DNA from: CAZEQK01 sp964514395
Lineage (GTDB): Bacteria; Bacillota; Bacilli; Tepidibacillales; Tepidibacillaceae
Assembly: GCA_964514395.1 (NCBI GenBank)
Contig: CAZEQK010000045.1
Span: 1 to 24,166, forward strand
Direction of reading: 5' to 3'
DNA: 24,166 bases
Shown: piece after piece, positions 7,913 through 16,498 of the stretch
Position numbering within the stretch: position 1 is the stretch's first letter
Layout of the letters: each line of letters starts with the position of its first letter
Position numbers and translations under genes: made by a program
Notes under the pieces: generated by a model
The model's database searches: none
Told to the model about the DNA's origin: nothing
The model's input: only the letters and a program-made list of their open reading frames with translations

Positions 7913-8965
7913 ATGGATGCCTATCAATTTCAACATCATTTACTGACTTGGTATCAGCATAACAAACGAGATTTACCTTGGCGAAGGGATAAGAATCCTT
8001 ATCATATATGGGTTTCTGAAATAATGCTACAGCAAACCAAGGTGGATACGGTTATTCCCTATTATCAAAATTTCATAAACCATTTTCCCTCCCCCAATCA
8101 GCTATCCTCTGCTCCAGAGGAGAAGGTTTTAAAGGCATGGGAAGGCTTAGGATATTACTCTAGAGCTAGAAATCTACATAAAGGAGTACAAGAGGTTCAA
8201 GAAAAATATCATGGCAAAGTGCCTGATGAAAGAGATAAGATCATGAAAATAGCTGGAATTGGCCCATATACAGCAGGAGCCATATTGAGTATTGCCTATA
8301 ACAAGAGAGTACCAGCGGTAGATGGTAATGTGATGAGAGTGATATCTAGGATTTTTAATCTGTTTGACGATATTGCAAAGGCTAAAACTAGAGTAAAAAT
8401 TGAAAGAATCGTCGAAAAGTTAATCCCCAAGGATAAGCCAGGTGATTTTAATCAAGCACTCATGGAATTAGGAGCGTTGATTTGCTTGCCAAAATCTCCT
8501 CAATGTTTGCTCTGTCCTGTGCTAGAGCTATGTGAGGGAAGGATCGAAGGCAATCAAGAAAAGCTACCGATAAAAGCAAAGAAGAAAGCACCAAAAACCA
8601 TTCATCGTATCAGTCTATTGATTGAAATAAAAGATGAGATTGTTTTAGTTAAACGGCCAAGTGAAGGGTTGCTAGCAAATATGTGGGAGCTTCCTTCTCT
8701 TGAAAGCAGCAAACCACTATCTATGGAGGAATGGGAGGAGCAAATTTATCATCACTTTGGTATTTCTACTCATCTTCAGGAGGTATGGATGAACGTACAG
8801 CATACCTTTTCCCATATCCATTGGAATCTTCAAATCTTTTATCTTGGTAATTATAGCGAGGAGTTGCCAAATGATTTTTCTTGGATTCAGAAGGAGCAAT
8901 TGAAGCAATTATCCTTCCCAAAGGCATATCATGGGGTCATAAATAAAATATCTACTAAAGAATAG
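7913..8965 (+). CDS. mutY: Adenine DNA glycosylase MutY
   Basis: Removes adenine mispaired with 8-oxoguanine or G in base-excision repair. At 350 residues it is the normal length. Visible parts are the catalytic Glu36 in SEIMLQQTKVDTV, the helix-hairpin-helix IAGIGPYTAGAI (about 113-124), catalytic Asp137 in VDGNV, and the [4Fe-4S] ligands C191-x6-C198-x2-C201-x5-C207 with exact canonical spacing. The C-terminal third is the NUDIX-like domain that reads 8-oxoG (HRISLLIEI..., GLLANMWELP). The ATG has GAAGGTG at 8-9 bases. No unusual features. Confidence 0.97.
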   Translation: MDAYQFQHHLLTWYQHNKRDLPWRRDKNPYHIWVSEIMLQQTKVDTVIPYYQNFINHFPSPNQLSSAPEEKVLKAWEGLGYYSRARNLHKGVQEVQEKYHGKVPDERDKIMKIAGIGPYTAGAILSIAYNKRVPAVDGNVMRVISRIFNLFDDIAKAKTRVKIERIVEKLIPKDKPGDFNQALMELGALICLPKSPQCLLCPVLELCEGRIEGNQEKLPIKAKKKAPKTIHRISLLIEIKDEIVLVKRPSEGLLANMWELPSLESSKPLSMEEWEEQIYHHFGISTHLQEVWMNVQHTFSHIHWNLQIFYLGNYSEELPNDFSWIQKEQLKQLSFPKAYHGVINKISTKE

Positions 8966-8978
8966 AATACTTTGATTC

Positions 8979-9179
8979 ATGAAAGATGACACCTCATGGA
9001 CTAGTTTTTTGAGTATCATTGGGATGTCCATTAATGGTATATTAGGAAATCTGTTTAGTCCATGCTTTGTTATTATGCTAAGTGGAAGTATTATAGCTGT
9101 GTTTGGTTTTATTAGTTTCTTTCTTATTCGTTTCGCATCTTTTAAAAAAGTACAACCTGAAGCATCGTCTAGTATGTAG
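8979..9179 (+). pseudogene. MFS-like C-terminal fragment
   Basis: An open frame of 66 codons with two hydrophobic helices (SFLSIIGMSINGILGNLF and FVIMLSGSIIAVFGFISFFL) and a polar tail, resembling the last two helices of a 12-helix MFS transporter. A stop lies directly upstream in frame and there is no ribosome site before the ATG. It sits 13 bp behind mutY. I read it as the remnant of a deleted transporter gene; a small two-helix membrane protein is the alternative. Confidence 0.4.
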
Positions 9180-9250
9180 TTAGTCTGTTCCTTTTATTTC
9201 ATTTCATTTTCACAAAACTGACTAGACACCAATCAAATTTTTGACATAAC

Positions 9251-9281
9251 AAAACCCAAACCTCATGCGGTCTTGGTTTTT
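9251..9281. terminator. Terminator-like hairpin, usable both ways
   Basis: AAAACCCAAACC (9251-9262) and GGTCTTGGTTTTT (9269-9281) pair with two mismatches around a TCATGC loop, with A and T tracts outside. It separates the mutY side from the minus-strand fragment ending at 9315. Confidence 0.6.
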
Positions 9282-9314
9282 ACAGTGCTATTATGCTCAT
9301 GATTTTCTGTTGTA

Positions 9315-9647
9315 TCAATCAACACGAAACATTGATACTATTTGTTTTGATACTTTTTCTTTCATACTTTCTAGCTCTGTTTTTTCTTTCTCCATATTGA
9401 AAATATTGTTATTGTCTTTATAAAAACAATAAGCATAGTAATGTCCCAAATATTGTGTTCTTATTTCTTTGTCATTTGTTAAGATCATAATTTCATCAAA
9501 ATTTACTTTCCCAAAATCACCTTGAATAATTGCATTTTGAGTGATATTCCAAATTGCCATTTCAACTGCTTTTGTATCCTCATTTTTATGCATTCTGAGC
9601 CATCTGCCTCCATCAATATAAAATGCTCCATTTCTTACGGGAATTGG
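9315..9647 (-). pseudogene. Hypothetical protein, probable N-terminally truncated remnant
   Basis: From the ATG at 9593 there are 92 codons, but the coding-like frame continues upstream for another 18 codons (PIPVRNGAFYIDGGRWLR) to an in-frame TAG at 9650 without any further start codon. The ATG has no clear ribosome site, so this looks like the C-terminal part of a longer gene. The product is acidic and mixed helical, with AVEMAIWNITQNAIIQGDFG and a Lys/Glu-rich C-terminal helix; it has no signal peptide or membrane segment. I do not recognise the family. Confidence 0.4.
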
Positions 9648-9693
9648 CTAGGTATTTTTTTACAACACTAGATCTTCAAATTTTTTATCAATA

Positions 9694-9823
9694 AATAGTG
9701 AACATCGTTAAAAAGCACTATTGAACTAGAAAAATATAGTTCATTAAACCCCTTTTCTAATTCTTTTTCATAATATTATGAATTATAACATAAATTATTA
9801 TGTTCGTAATTTTACTGAACGAA
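9694..9823 (+). promoter_or_regulatory. Chain of inverted repeats upstream of the M4 protease
   Basis: The 250 bp before the protease contain no gene but a series of dyads. These are AATAGTG/CACTATT (9694-9700, 9716-9722), TGAACTA/TAGTTCA (9722-9728, 9737-9743), the perfect palindrome TTCATAATATTATGAA (9767-9782), AACATAA/TTATGTT (9787-9793, 9798-9804) and TTCGT/ACGAA (9803-9807, 9819-9823). The stretch 9777-9792, TATGAATTATAACATA, matches the PlcR box consensus TATGNANNNNTNCATA at all but one fixed position. They may be operators or structured 5' leader. AT-rich DNA produces some dyads by chance. Confidence 0.45.
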
Positions 9824-9847
9824 ATCACATGAATAGGGAGAGATAAT

Positions 9848-12238
9848 ATGAGAAAAGGGTTTGTATGGAGTGCAATAATGGTACTTGTATTGGGTAGCTT
9901 GTTACTTCAACCAATACATTCTGTTTTTGCAGCAAAAGATCACAATATTGACAAAAAACAAAAACAGATGGAGATTCTTGATAAGTTTGAAAGCATGAGT
10001 GGAAAAAAACTCATGAAAGTATCTTGGGATAAAAAGCGAGGTGTCCCAGACTTTATTTCCGGAGTTTTATCTGAACAGAAAATAACATCTACCTCAGATT
10101 TACTAACTTACCTTAATCAAAACAAAGCCTTATTTGATTTAGAAGCTGGTGAATTTAGGGTTGATAGCGTAACGACAGATAAATTAGGAATGACGCATTA
10201 TAGAACACAATTAACCGTTGATAACATTCCAGTTTATGGCGCTGAATTACTTGTCCATACCGATAAAAGCGGAAAAGTAGTTGTGATTAATGGTCAAGTA
10301 GAACCAAAATTAGCTAAGATCGAATGGAGTAAAAGAGTTAAGGTGTCTCCAGAAGAAGCTGTAGACAAAGCAAAGCAAGTACTTTCATTTCAACCAACAG
10401 CAGAAAGTTTTTCATCAGAACCAAAGGGAAAGCTCTTTCTTTATCAATATAAACAGCAATGGCAGCCAGTATATTTAGTTGATCTTCAATATATTCAGCC
10501 CGAAGCTGGTAGAACATTTGTATTTGTTAGTGCTGTAAATGGTAAAGTAGTTTATTCCTATGATGCAACAGCTAATGCAGCTACTACAGGATCAGGCGTT
10601 GGAGTTTTAGGAGATACAAAAACGTTAAATACTTATTATTCAAGTAGCACCTATTACTTATATGATACGACAAAAGCAATGAGTGGTATCATTAAAACCT
10701 ATACTTCGAACAACGGAACAACTTTACCAGGTAGTTATGTTACGGATACTGATGATGTCTTTAATTCAAGTGCTGAAGCAGCAGCCGTAGATGCTCATTA
10801 TTATGCAGGTGTAACCTATGATTATTATTATAATACGTTTAGTAGGAATAGCTATGACAATAATGGATCAGATATTATCTCCTCTGTTCATTATAGCTCC
10901 AATTATAATAATGCGTTTTGGAACGGCTCTCAAATGGTATATGGAGATGGAGATGGAACAACTTTTATCCCTTTATCAGGAGCATTAGATGTTGTTGCTC
11001 ACGAATTAACCCATGCGGTTACTGATACGACAGCAGGACTTGTCTATCAGGACCAATCAGGAGCTTTAAATGAATCGACATCAGATGTTTTTGGAATGTT
11101 AGCCGAAGCATATAATGGGGATACAGACTGGTTAATGGGTGAAGATGTCTATACACCAGGCACTCCTGGAGATGCTCTACGAAGTCTATCAAATCCTACA
11201 CTTTATGGTCAACCAGATAATATGAATGATTATGTATATACAACGTCAGATAATGGTGGAGTGCACACGAATAGTGGAATTCCAAATAAAGCATTTTATA
11301 ATATTGCGACAACCATTGGTTTAGATAAATCAGGTGAAATTTATTATCGTGCCTTAACCACTTATCTTACTTCACAATCAGATTTTACAGATGCACGTAA
11401 TTCTCTTTTACAAGCAGCAACTGATTTATATGGCTCTAGTAGTCCTGAATACCAAGCTGTTGATGATGGGTATACAGCAGTTGGAATTGGGGGAACAAGT
11501 ACGAGTGATACCTATGAACCTAATAATACACTAAGTGCTGCATACGGTCCTTTAACAAGTGGAACAACCTATAATTCTTATATATGGTCATCATCTGATG
11601 TTGACTATTATAAGTTTGATACAACAAGTACTGGTACTATTGCAGTGAGTTTGACCAATCTTCCAGGCGACTATGATGTGTACTTGTACAATGCAAGTGG
11701 CACACAGCTTGCAAGATCGATAAATGGTGGAACAACCAATGAGTCCATCTCATATTCAGCTACATCTACAGGAACATTTTATGTAAAGGTTATTGGATAC
11801 AATGGTGCTTCAAGCACAACAACAGCATATGCTCTGAATGTAACTTATCCAACGGGTAGCCAGACTGCACAATGGTATTACGAGACAGCTACTTATGATA
11901 CACCACATCCGTATCCAAATTACTATGATGCTGGCCACACCTATACAAAGACAGGTGCACAAAAGGTTGCCCTTCATTTTTCTCAATTTGAAACAGAATC
12001 TGGTTATGACTATGTGTATATTAAAGATAAGAATGGAACTGTAATTTCTCAATATGATGGAACTCAGGCTGCTTTCTGGGCAATTGTTGATGGGGATGGC
12101 ATAACAGCTAATCTTGTCTCTGACTATAGTGTTACTTACTATGGTTACCATATTGATCAAGTAGCCTATTATAATGATACACCCTTAATCACGAGTGACA
12201 TTAATCCATTAACAAGTAGCCAAACACCAATAGAATAA
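9848..12238 (+). CDS. Secreted thermolysin-type (M4) metalloprotease with PPC and CUB-like domains
   Basis: A 796-residue extracellular zinc endopeptidase precursor. The signal peptide is residues 1-28, cleaved after VFA. A propeptide of FTP and PepSY type (about 40-235) acts as chaperone and inhibitor. The M4 catalytic domain (about 245-545) has HELTH at 385-389 (zinc ligands His385 and His389, catalytic Glu386), zinc ligand Glu409 in NESTSD with the family spacing, and GGVHTNSGI bearing the transition-state His. A PPC beta-sandwich follows (about 553-667; SSDVDYYKF, GDYDVYLYN), then a CUB-like domain (about 672-780; SGYDYVYIKDKNG). The two tail domains are extra to the basic neutral protease and probably bind substrate or surface. 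GGGAGAG precedes the ATG; a strong terminator follows. Confidence 0.95.
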   Translation: MRKGFVWSAIMVLVLGSLLLQPIHSVFAAKDHNIDKKQKQMEILDKFESMSGKKLMKVSWDKKRGVPDFISGVLSEQKITSTSDLLTYLNQNKALFDLEAGEFRVDSVTTDKLGMTHYRTQLTVDNIPVYGAELLVHTDKSGKVVVINGQVEPKLAKIEWSKRVKVSPEEAVDKAKQVLSFQPTAESFSSEPKGKLFLYQYKQQWQPVYLVDLQYIQPEAGRTFVFVSAVNGKVVYSYDATANAATTGSGVGVLGDTKTLNTYYSSSTYYLYDTTKAMSGIIKTYTSNNGTTLPGSYVTDTDDVFNSSAEAAAVDAHYYAGVTYDYYYNTFSRNSYDNNGSDIISSVHYSSNYNNAFWNGSQMVYGDGDGTTFIPLSGALDVVAHELTHAVTDTTAGLVYQDQSGALNESTSDVFGMLAEAYNGDTDWLMGEDVYTPGTPGDALRSLSNPTLYGQPDNMNDYVYTTSDNGGVHTNSGIPNKAFYNIATTIGLDKSGEIYYRALTTYLTSQSDFTDARNSLLQAATDLYGSSSPEYQAVDDGYTAVGIGGTSTSDTYEPNNTLSAAYGPLTSGTTYNSYIWSSSDVDYYKFDTTSTGTIAVSLTNLPGDYDVYLYNASGTQLARSINGGTTNESISYSATSTGTFYVKVIGYNGASSTTTAYALNVTYPTGSQTAQWYYETATYDTPHPYPNYYDAGHTYTKTGAQKVALHFSQFETESGYDYVYIKDKNGTVISQYDGTQAAFWAIVDGDGITANLVSDYSVTYYGYHIDQVAYYNDTPLITSDINPLTSSQTPIE

Positions 12239-12247
12239 GTAGATAAT

Positions 12248-12278
12248 AAAAGCGATGGCAAATGCCATCGCTTTTTTT
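12248..12278 (+). terminator. Terminator of the M4 protease gene
   Basis: AAGCGATGGC (12250-12259) and GCCATCGCTT (12264-12273) form a perfect stem with loop AAAT, followed by a run of T. It lies 10 bp after the stop. Confidence 0.92.
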
Positions 12279-12492
12279 AATTTAGCTAAAAGAAAAGCCC
12301 TGTCACTTGAATCCTTGCAGTTGTCGAAACTATAAATAAAAACAGATGAGAAAAAGAAAAGAAGTATCTGATTCTTCTTTTTGTTAAATTATATAAATCA
12401 TGTAATTATTTCTGAATTTAGAAAGAATTTGCCATAAAGTGTTGGATATTAAGAAAGCAATTATTTTATTTTTACTTTTAGAAGGACAATTA

Positions 12493-13380
12493 ATGAAAAA
12501 AGGAATCATCATTCTAATAACCATACTCTTTATTGCAGTGTTCATTCCAACTACTGTTTTTGGAGACCAAGGAGGACAAGATCAAATTCAGATTCATTGG
12601 ACTAAAGGACCAAGTGTAGTGGATGTAGGAAAAGATTTAGCTAAACTTAATTTACCTAAAGGTTATTTGTTTGCAAATGGTGAAGATGCTCAGAAAATAA
12701 TGAAGAAATTAGGTAATTTAATATCTGGTGCCGAAGTTGGAATTGTTTATCCAGAAAAGGGGGATTGGTTCATACTTTTTGAATATGATAAGATCGGCTA
12801 TGTAAAAGATAATGAAAAGGAAGACCTAGATGCTGACGAACTTTTAAAACAGCTCAAAGATGACAATGTAGAAGCTAATAAGGAACGAGAAAAATTAAAT
12901 TATTCTCCACTTGAGCTAGTTGGATGGGATGAAAAACCCCATTACGATGAAAATACACATAATCTCGTTTGGTCCATTATCATCAATAGTGATGATGAAA
13001 AAGATATTAATTACAATACGCGATTATTAGGAAGATACGGAATGACTGCTGTAACATTAGTGGCAGATCCCAATCACATAAATGAAATTAAACCAAAATT
13101 AAATATGATTTTAGATAACTTCTCATATGTAGATGGGAAAAAATATTCTGATTATGTAGAAGGTGATAAAGTATCAAAGTTTGGGTTATTGGCTCTAATT
13201 GCTGGTGGAGCAGGTGTTACAAGTAAATTAGGTGTTTTTGCAAAAATTCTTTTAGTTTTTAAGAAGGTATGGATAATTTTATTTGTAGGTATTGGAGCTT
13301 TTTATAAAAAGATAAAGAACTTTTTCAAAAGAGATAAAGATCCATATCATAATAATTCATATCTAGACCAAGATGAATAA
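12493..13380 (+). CDS. DUF2167-family membrane protein
   Basis: A 295-residue protein of the DUF2167 family. After a cleavable-type signal (MKKGIIILITILFIAVFIPT) come the family landmarks WTKGPSVVDVG, LNLPKGYLFANGEDA, LLGRYGMTAVTLVADP and the C-terminal GLLALIAGGAGVTSKLGVF. The last leads into one or two transmembrane helices (about 225-275) and a basic tail. The bulk is thus outside the cell, held by the C-terminal helices. The biochemical role of the family is not known. The start is ATG at 12493 with AGAAGGA 6 bases before; an upstream TTG at 12439 would precede the signal peptide and has no ribosome site. Bounded by terminators on both sides, so monocistronic. Confidence 0.88.
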   Translation: MKKGIIILITILFIAVFIPTTVFGDQGGQDQIQIHWTKGPSVVDVGKDLAKLNLPKGYLFANGEDAQKIMKKLGNLISGAEVGIVYPEKGDWFILFEYDKIGYVKDNEKEDLDADELLKQLKDDNVEANKEREKLNYSPLELVGWDEKPHYDENTHNLVWSIIINSDDEKDINYNTRLLGRYGMTAVTLVADPNHINEIKPKLNMILDNFSYVDGKKYSDYVEGDKVSKFGLLALIAGGAGVTSKLGVFAKILLVFKKVWIILFVGIGAFYKKIKNFFKRDKDPYHNNSYLDQDE

Positions 13381-13417
13381 TGAAATAAAAATAGTAAATT
13401 GCATGCTTTATAGAAAA

Positions 13418-13447
13418 AGAAAAGACACCAAACAGGGTGTCTTTTCT
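13418..13447 (+). terminator. Terminator of the DUF2167 gene
   Basis: AGAAAAGACACC (13418-13429) and GGTGTCTTTTCT (13436-13447) form a perfect 12-bp stem with a 6-base loop; the T tract lies within the descending arm. Confidence 0.85.
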
Positions 13448-13549
13448 CATATGTATGATGTGCCCTCCTCTATCACATCTAAACTCAAATAAGCATATGC
13501 TTTTTATTTTTCAAACCAATATTAATAATATAATGAGGTGAATTTTGTA

Positions 13550-13587
13550 ATAAAATAAAAACTTCACAGTAGGAGAACTGTGAAGTT
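13550..13587 (-). terminator. Terminator of the collagen-like gene
   Basis: AACTTCACAGT (13560-13570) and ACTGTGAAGTT (13577-13587) form a perfect 11-bp stem; on the minus strand it is followed by TTTTATTTTATT. It lies 25 bp after the stop codon at 13612. Confidence 0.88.
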
Positions 13588-13611
13588 GGAAGAAGCTTTA
13601 CTACTATTCTC

Positions 13612-14172
13612 TTATGTTTCAAGAATAATAGTTGCTGCTGCACCATTCATTAAGGCCATGCTAGCGTCGATTTTCACTGATAATAAATCACATTGGTTGA
13701 CTTCTAGATCACCTGTTACAGATCCACAACAATTAGGGGGATTTGGCCCATTTATTGTTACTTTGATACCTGTAGGTACAGGGGTAACACCGCAATCAGT
13801 ACTTCGATATATCTCACCTGTTACTGTATCATTTTCTCTTATTGCTTCTGTACGGATACTTAAGACTAATCCTTTTATGGTTGCTGTTTGAGCTACGACC
13901 ACATTATTTCGTACAAAACCTGTAGCTCCCCCACCAGAAGTACCTAGCCCTAAAAAATCATCAAGAATTGCTTGATCTGAAGCTAGATAAATAGTCATTA
14001 TTCCTCCAGGTGGGCCGGGTGGACCGGGTGGGCCTTCTGGACCTTCTGGACCTTCTGGACCGGGTGGGCCGGGTGGGCCTTCTGGACCTTCTGGACCTTC
14101 TGGACCAGGTGGGCCGGGTGGGCCTTCTGGACCTTCTGGACCAGGTGGGCCGGGTGGGCCAATTAAACCCAT
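13612..14172 (-). CDS. Short collagen-like (Gly-X-Y) surface protein, exosporium type
   Basis: A 186-residue protein. MGLI is followed by 17 GPP or GPE triplets arranged in blocks (18 Gly-X-Y units in all, to about residue 55), then GGIMTIY and a C-terminal domain of about 125 residues rich in beta-prone Val/Thr/Ile with three cysteines (DCGVTP and NPPNCCGSV). This is the plan of bacterial spore-surface collagen-like proteins, where the tail trimerises and nucleates the triple helix. No signal peptide is visible, which suits assembly from the mother cell rather than secretion. The ATG has AAGGAGAG at 8 bases. It is divergent from a YheC/D-type coat gene. Exosporium location is inferred. Confidence 0.85.
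   Translation of the reverse strand: MGLIGPPGPPGPEGPEGPPGPPGPEGPEGPEGPPGPPGPEGPEGPEGPPGPPGPPGGIMTIYLASDQAILDDFLGLGTSGGGATGFVRNNVVVAQTATIKGLVLSIRTEAIRENDTVTGEIYRSTDCGVTPVPTGIKVTINGPNPPNCCGSVTGDLEVNQCDLLSVKIDASMALMNGAAATIILET
14010..14170 (-). repeat. Gly-Pro-Pro/Gly-Pro-Glu coding repeats
   Basis: 9-bp units encoding GPP and GPE, grouped in longer blocks of about 45 bp that are almost identical at DNA level. GC is far above the neighbours. The region is prone to length change by slippage or misassembly. Confidence 0.9.
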
Positions 14173-14290
14173 TTAAATCACTCTCCTTTTTTTAATCCAT
14201 CTTATTCATCATGAGCGGATAGAGATTGGGTATTAGTATAGTACTTCAACAAAACAGGCGGCTACACATTTCTACATTGTATAAACCGTA

Positions 14291-14318
14291 ACATTTTGCT
14301 AATTATCCGCATAGATTT
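14291..14318 (+). promoter_or_regulatory. Possible SigK-type sporulation promoter
   Basis: AC at 14291-14292 and CATAGATTT at 14310-14318, 17 bases apart, match the mother-cell SigK pattern (AC, then CATANNNTA) at all but the last fixed base. It lies about 37 bp before the coat-type gene. Only inferred from pattern and gene content. Confidence 0.4.
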
Positions 14319-14354
14319 AATTAGGAAAGTTTTTTATCTGAAAAGGAGAAGATA

Positions 14355-15419
14355 ATGAAAGAGCAGAAATATATTGGGATTTTGGTTTCAAACCGAGGTC
14401 AACAAAAACGAATTCTTCAAACCTATCAGAAGTTCGCTACAATAAAAGTGATACTATTTGCATTTATCCCGTCATCTATTAGGTGGGATGATAAGAAGAT
14501 TATAGGACTTCATTTTTACGACAATCAATATAGAACTAAATTATTTTCCTTCCCAGAAGTCATCTATAACCGCTATTATGGTGTAAAGGATGAACTAATT
14601 CAACGTTTAGAGAGAGTAATTGGTACAAACAAATGTTTTAATCACAAAACCCGATTAAACAAGCAACATATCTATGAGCTATTAAGTACAACAGAACTTA
14701 TTCAATATTTACCGGAGACTCTCCCCTTTAATGAAAAAAACTTTGTTTCTTTTTTTCAAAAACATAGAATGATATATTTAAAGCCAATGAATGGAAGTCG
14801 TGGAAAGGGTGTATATCGAATTGAGATAGATGACTCAGGAAAAATTCGAATATCGCAACATCATTTTGCCCCCTTCATAATAACTAATGATATGAGTATT
14901 TTTCATAATAAAATAATTAAACTTATTGGTTCAAAACAATATATTGCTCAACAAGGAATTTCTCTTATGCAATATAATGGCAAAACATTTGATATAAGAG
15001 TATTAGTACAAAAGAATAGTTCCGGACTATGGCAAATTACGAATCTTTATAGTCGAGTAGCATATGATGGTTGCTTTAATACTAGTGTCTGTGAAAAAAT
15101 CTACTCAAGCGAGGAAATATTAAAAACCTTTTTTCCTTTGGAAAAGACGGTTGATATCATTAAATCTCTAAGCGATATTAGTCTGAAGTCTGCAGAATAT
15201 ATTGAAGCAAATGGTAATTACCACATGGGGGAAATCAGTGTTGACTTTGGAATAGACAATAATGGAAAGCTTTGGATTATTGAAATCAATGGTTATCCCC
15301 AAAAAAGTATTTATAAAGATCTTAAAAATGCTCAAGATGTTTATAAAAATCCTATCCAGTATGCTATATTCCTTTTATCTGAACACACAGAGCCACTTCA
15401 CATAACGCAAGAAAATTAA
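14355..15419 (+). CDS. YheC/YheD-type endospore coat-associated ATP-grasp protein
   Basis: A 354-residue protein matching the YheC/YheD spore-coat family: an N-terminal alpha/beta region with IGILVSNRGQQK and FPEVIYNRYYG, then an ATP-grasp fold with YLKPMNGSRGKGVYRI (Lys and Gly-rich loop for ATP), FDIRVLVQKN and a C-terminal metal-binding end GEISVDFGID...IIEINGYP. ATP-grasp enzymes join carboxylates to amines or thiols; the coat substrate is not known. No signal peptide, as expected for mother-cell assembly. AAAAGGAG lies before the ATG. It is divergent from the collagen-like gene, and both probably act on the spore surface. It converges on the epimerase pseudogene with no clear hairpin between. 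Confidence 0.9.
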   Translation: MKEQKYIGILVSNRGQQKRILQTYQKFATIKVILFAFIPSSIRWDDKKIIGLHFYDNQYRTKLFSFPEVIYNRYYGVKDELIQRLERVIGTNKCFNHKTRLNKQHIYELLSTTELIQYLPETLPFNEKNFVSFFQKHRMIYLKPMNGSRGKGVYRIEIDDSGKIRISQHHFAPFIITNDMSIFHNKIIKLIGSKQYIAQQGISLMQYNGKTFDIRVLVQKNSSGLWQITNLYSRVAYDGCFNTSVCEKIYSSEEILKTFFPLEKTVDIIKSLSDISLKSAEYIEANGNYHMGEISVDFGIDNNGKLWIIEINGYPQKSIYKDLKNAQDVYKNPIQYAIFLLSEHTEPLHITQEN

Positions 15420-15448
15420 ATTGTAATTTTTAATTTTCCCTATAAAAA

Positions 15449-16432
15449 TCAAAATAACCATCCTCTAAGTGGGTGGTATTCATTTATCCTAATTCGGTTT
15501 CTGATATCTTTAACAGAAGTTTTTACTGCATCTTGTAATGAATACTTTGTTTCGAATCCAAGATCCCTTATTTTTCTATCATTCCAAATTCGATTTACGG
15601 TTAATGTTTTCAATGCAAATGGTGTCAACTTTATATTTCTCAACTGTTCTTCCGTTAAACTTTCAGTAATTTCGATTATATTCGCTTTCTTTCCTGTCAC
15701 CCGATCAATTTCTAGTTTGAGATTCATCCATGTTGTTTCAAACCCTTTAAGCAAATAAACATGATGGTCTTGTTCAATTGTTGAATTAGTTCCTAAAAAA
15801 ACCATGGCTCGCCCAAGGTCACGAGCATCCACTAATGAAACGATTGATTTTCCATGCCCAACCACCGGATATTGATTGTAGGCATGAGCCATATATAATC
15901 TAGCGAAAAATGATTTTTGATCCCGACTTCCTATTGTACTAGCCGGCCGTAATATGATTGTGGTCATGCCTGCTTTTCTCCCAATCTTCTCAAATATGTT
16001 TTCCCGTTCAATACCTATTTTTTGTATTGAAAATTCCGGTCTAGATACATAATTTTCATCGATCGGTTCATTTTTTTGAAAATCATAAATGACAATAGTA
16101 CTTAACTGTATAAATCGAGAAATACCTTGAGAAACTGCTAATTTAATAAGCATTTTCGTTAAAGCAATTTCCACAGGTGTTTTTATACTATTTTGTGAGT
16201 CTAGCATGGTTCCGGCAGTACAATTGTATACTACTTGGTTGCCCGTTATTACTTTACCGACATCGGCTGAATCAGAGAAATCAACTTATGCCACCTTTAC
16301 TCCTAATGATTCCAAAAATTCTGTATTACTCGTGTTTCGAACGACAGCTGTGACTTGATGTCCAGCTAAAGACAATTGTTCCACAACATGACTTCCAATA
16401 AAGCCCGTACTTCCAAAAACGATAGCTTTCAT
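15449..16432 (-). pseudogene. NAD-dependent epimerase/dehydratase (extended SDR), in-frame stop at codon 49
   Basis: Read through, the frame from ATG at 16432 (ribosome site AGAGGATG) gives about 327 residues. These show the Rossmann loop FGSTGFIGSHV at the N-terminus, QLSTIVIYD in the middle, LRPASTIGSRD and VDARDLGRAMVFL, as in extended short-chain dehydrogenases acting on nucleotide sugars or similar. TAA at 16288-16286 interrupts it after GVKVA; both sides are in the same frame and continue naturally as VDFSD, so one base change (probably from a Tyr codon) accounts for it. The usual catalytic YxxxK reads FSIQK here, so the Tyr is Phe. It is divergent from an HxlR regulator, which probably controlled it. 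A translation starting at 16207 would lack the NAD-binding fold. Confidence 0.8.
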
Positions 16433-16498
16433 TCATTTCATCCTCTCATTACTCATTTCATAGAAAATTATTTATTTCATAACATTCTAATACTATAC

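Noticed and set aside
7733..7939. Minus-strand frame of 68 codons ending in KKHGKKSALIHQ before mutY
   Set aside because: It starts inside mutY without a ribosome site and covers the mutY upstream region; a shorter version from an internal ATG also lacks a ribosome site. A small basic protein is not excluded but not supported.
11810..12160. Minus-strand frame of 116 codons inside the protease gene
   Set aside because: Antisense of the CUB-like domain coding region; the composition (Ile/Cys rich) is typical of a shadow frame and there is no ribosome site.
12320..12400. Purine/pyrimidine-rich imperfect hairpin upstream of the DUF2167 gene
   Set aside because: Pairing of A-rich with T-rich runs includes a bulge and is expected by chance in this base composition; no terminator or riboswitch pattern.
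14010..14195. Plus-strand frame of LLDLLDRVGRVG repeats
   Set aside because: Antisense of the collagen Gly-Pro-Pro/Glu repeats; it only mirrors the repeat.
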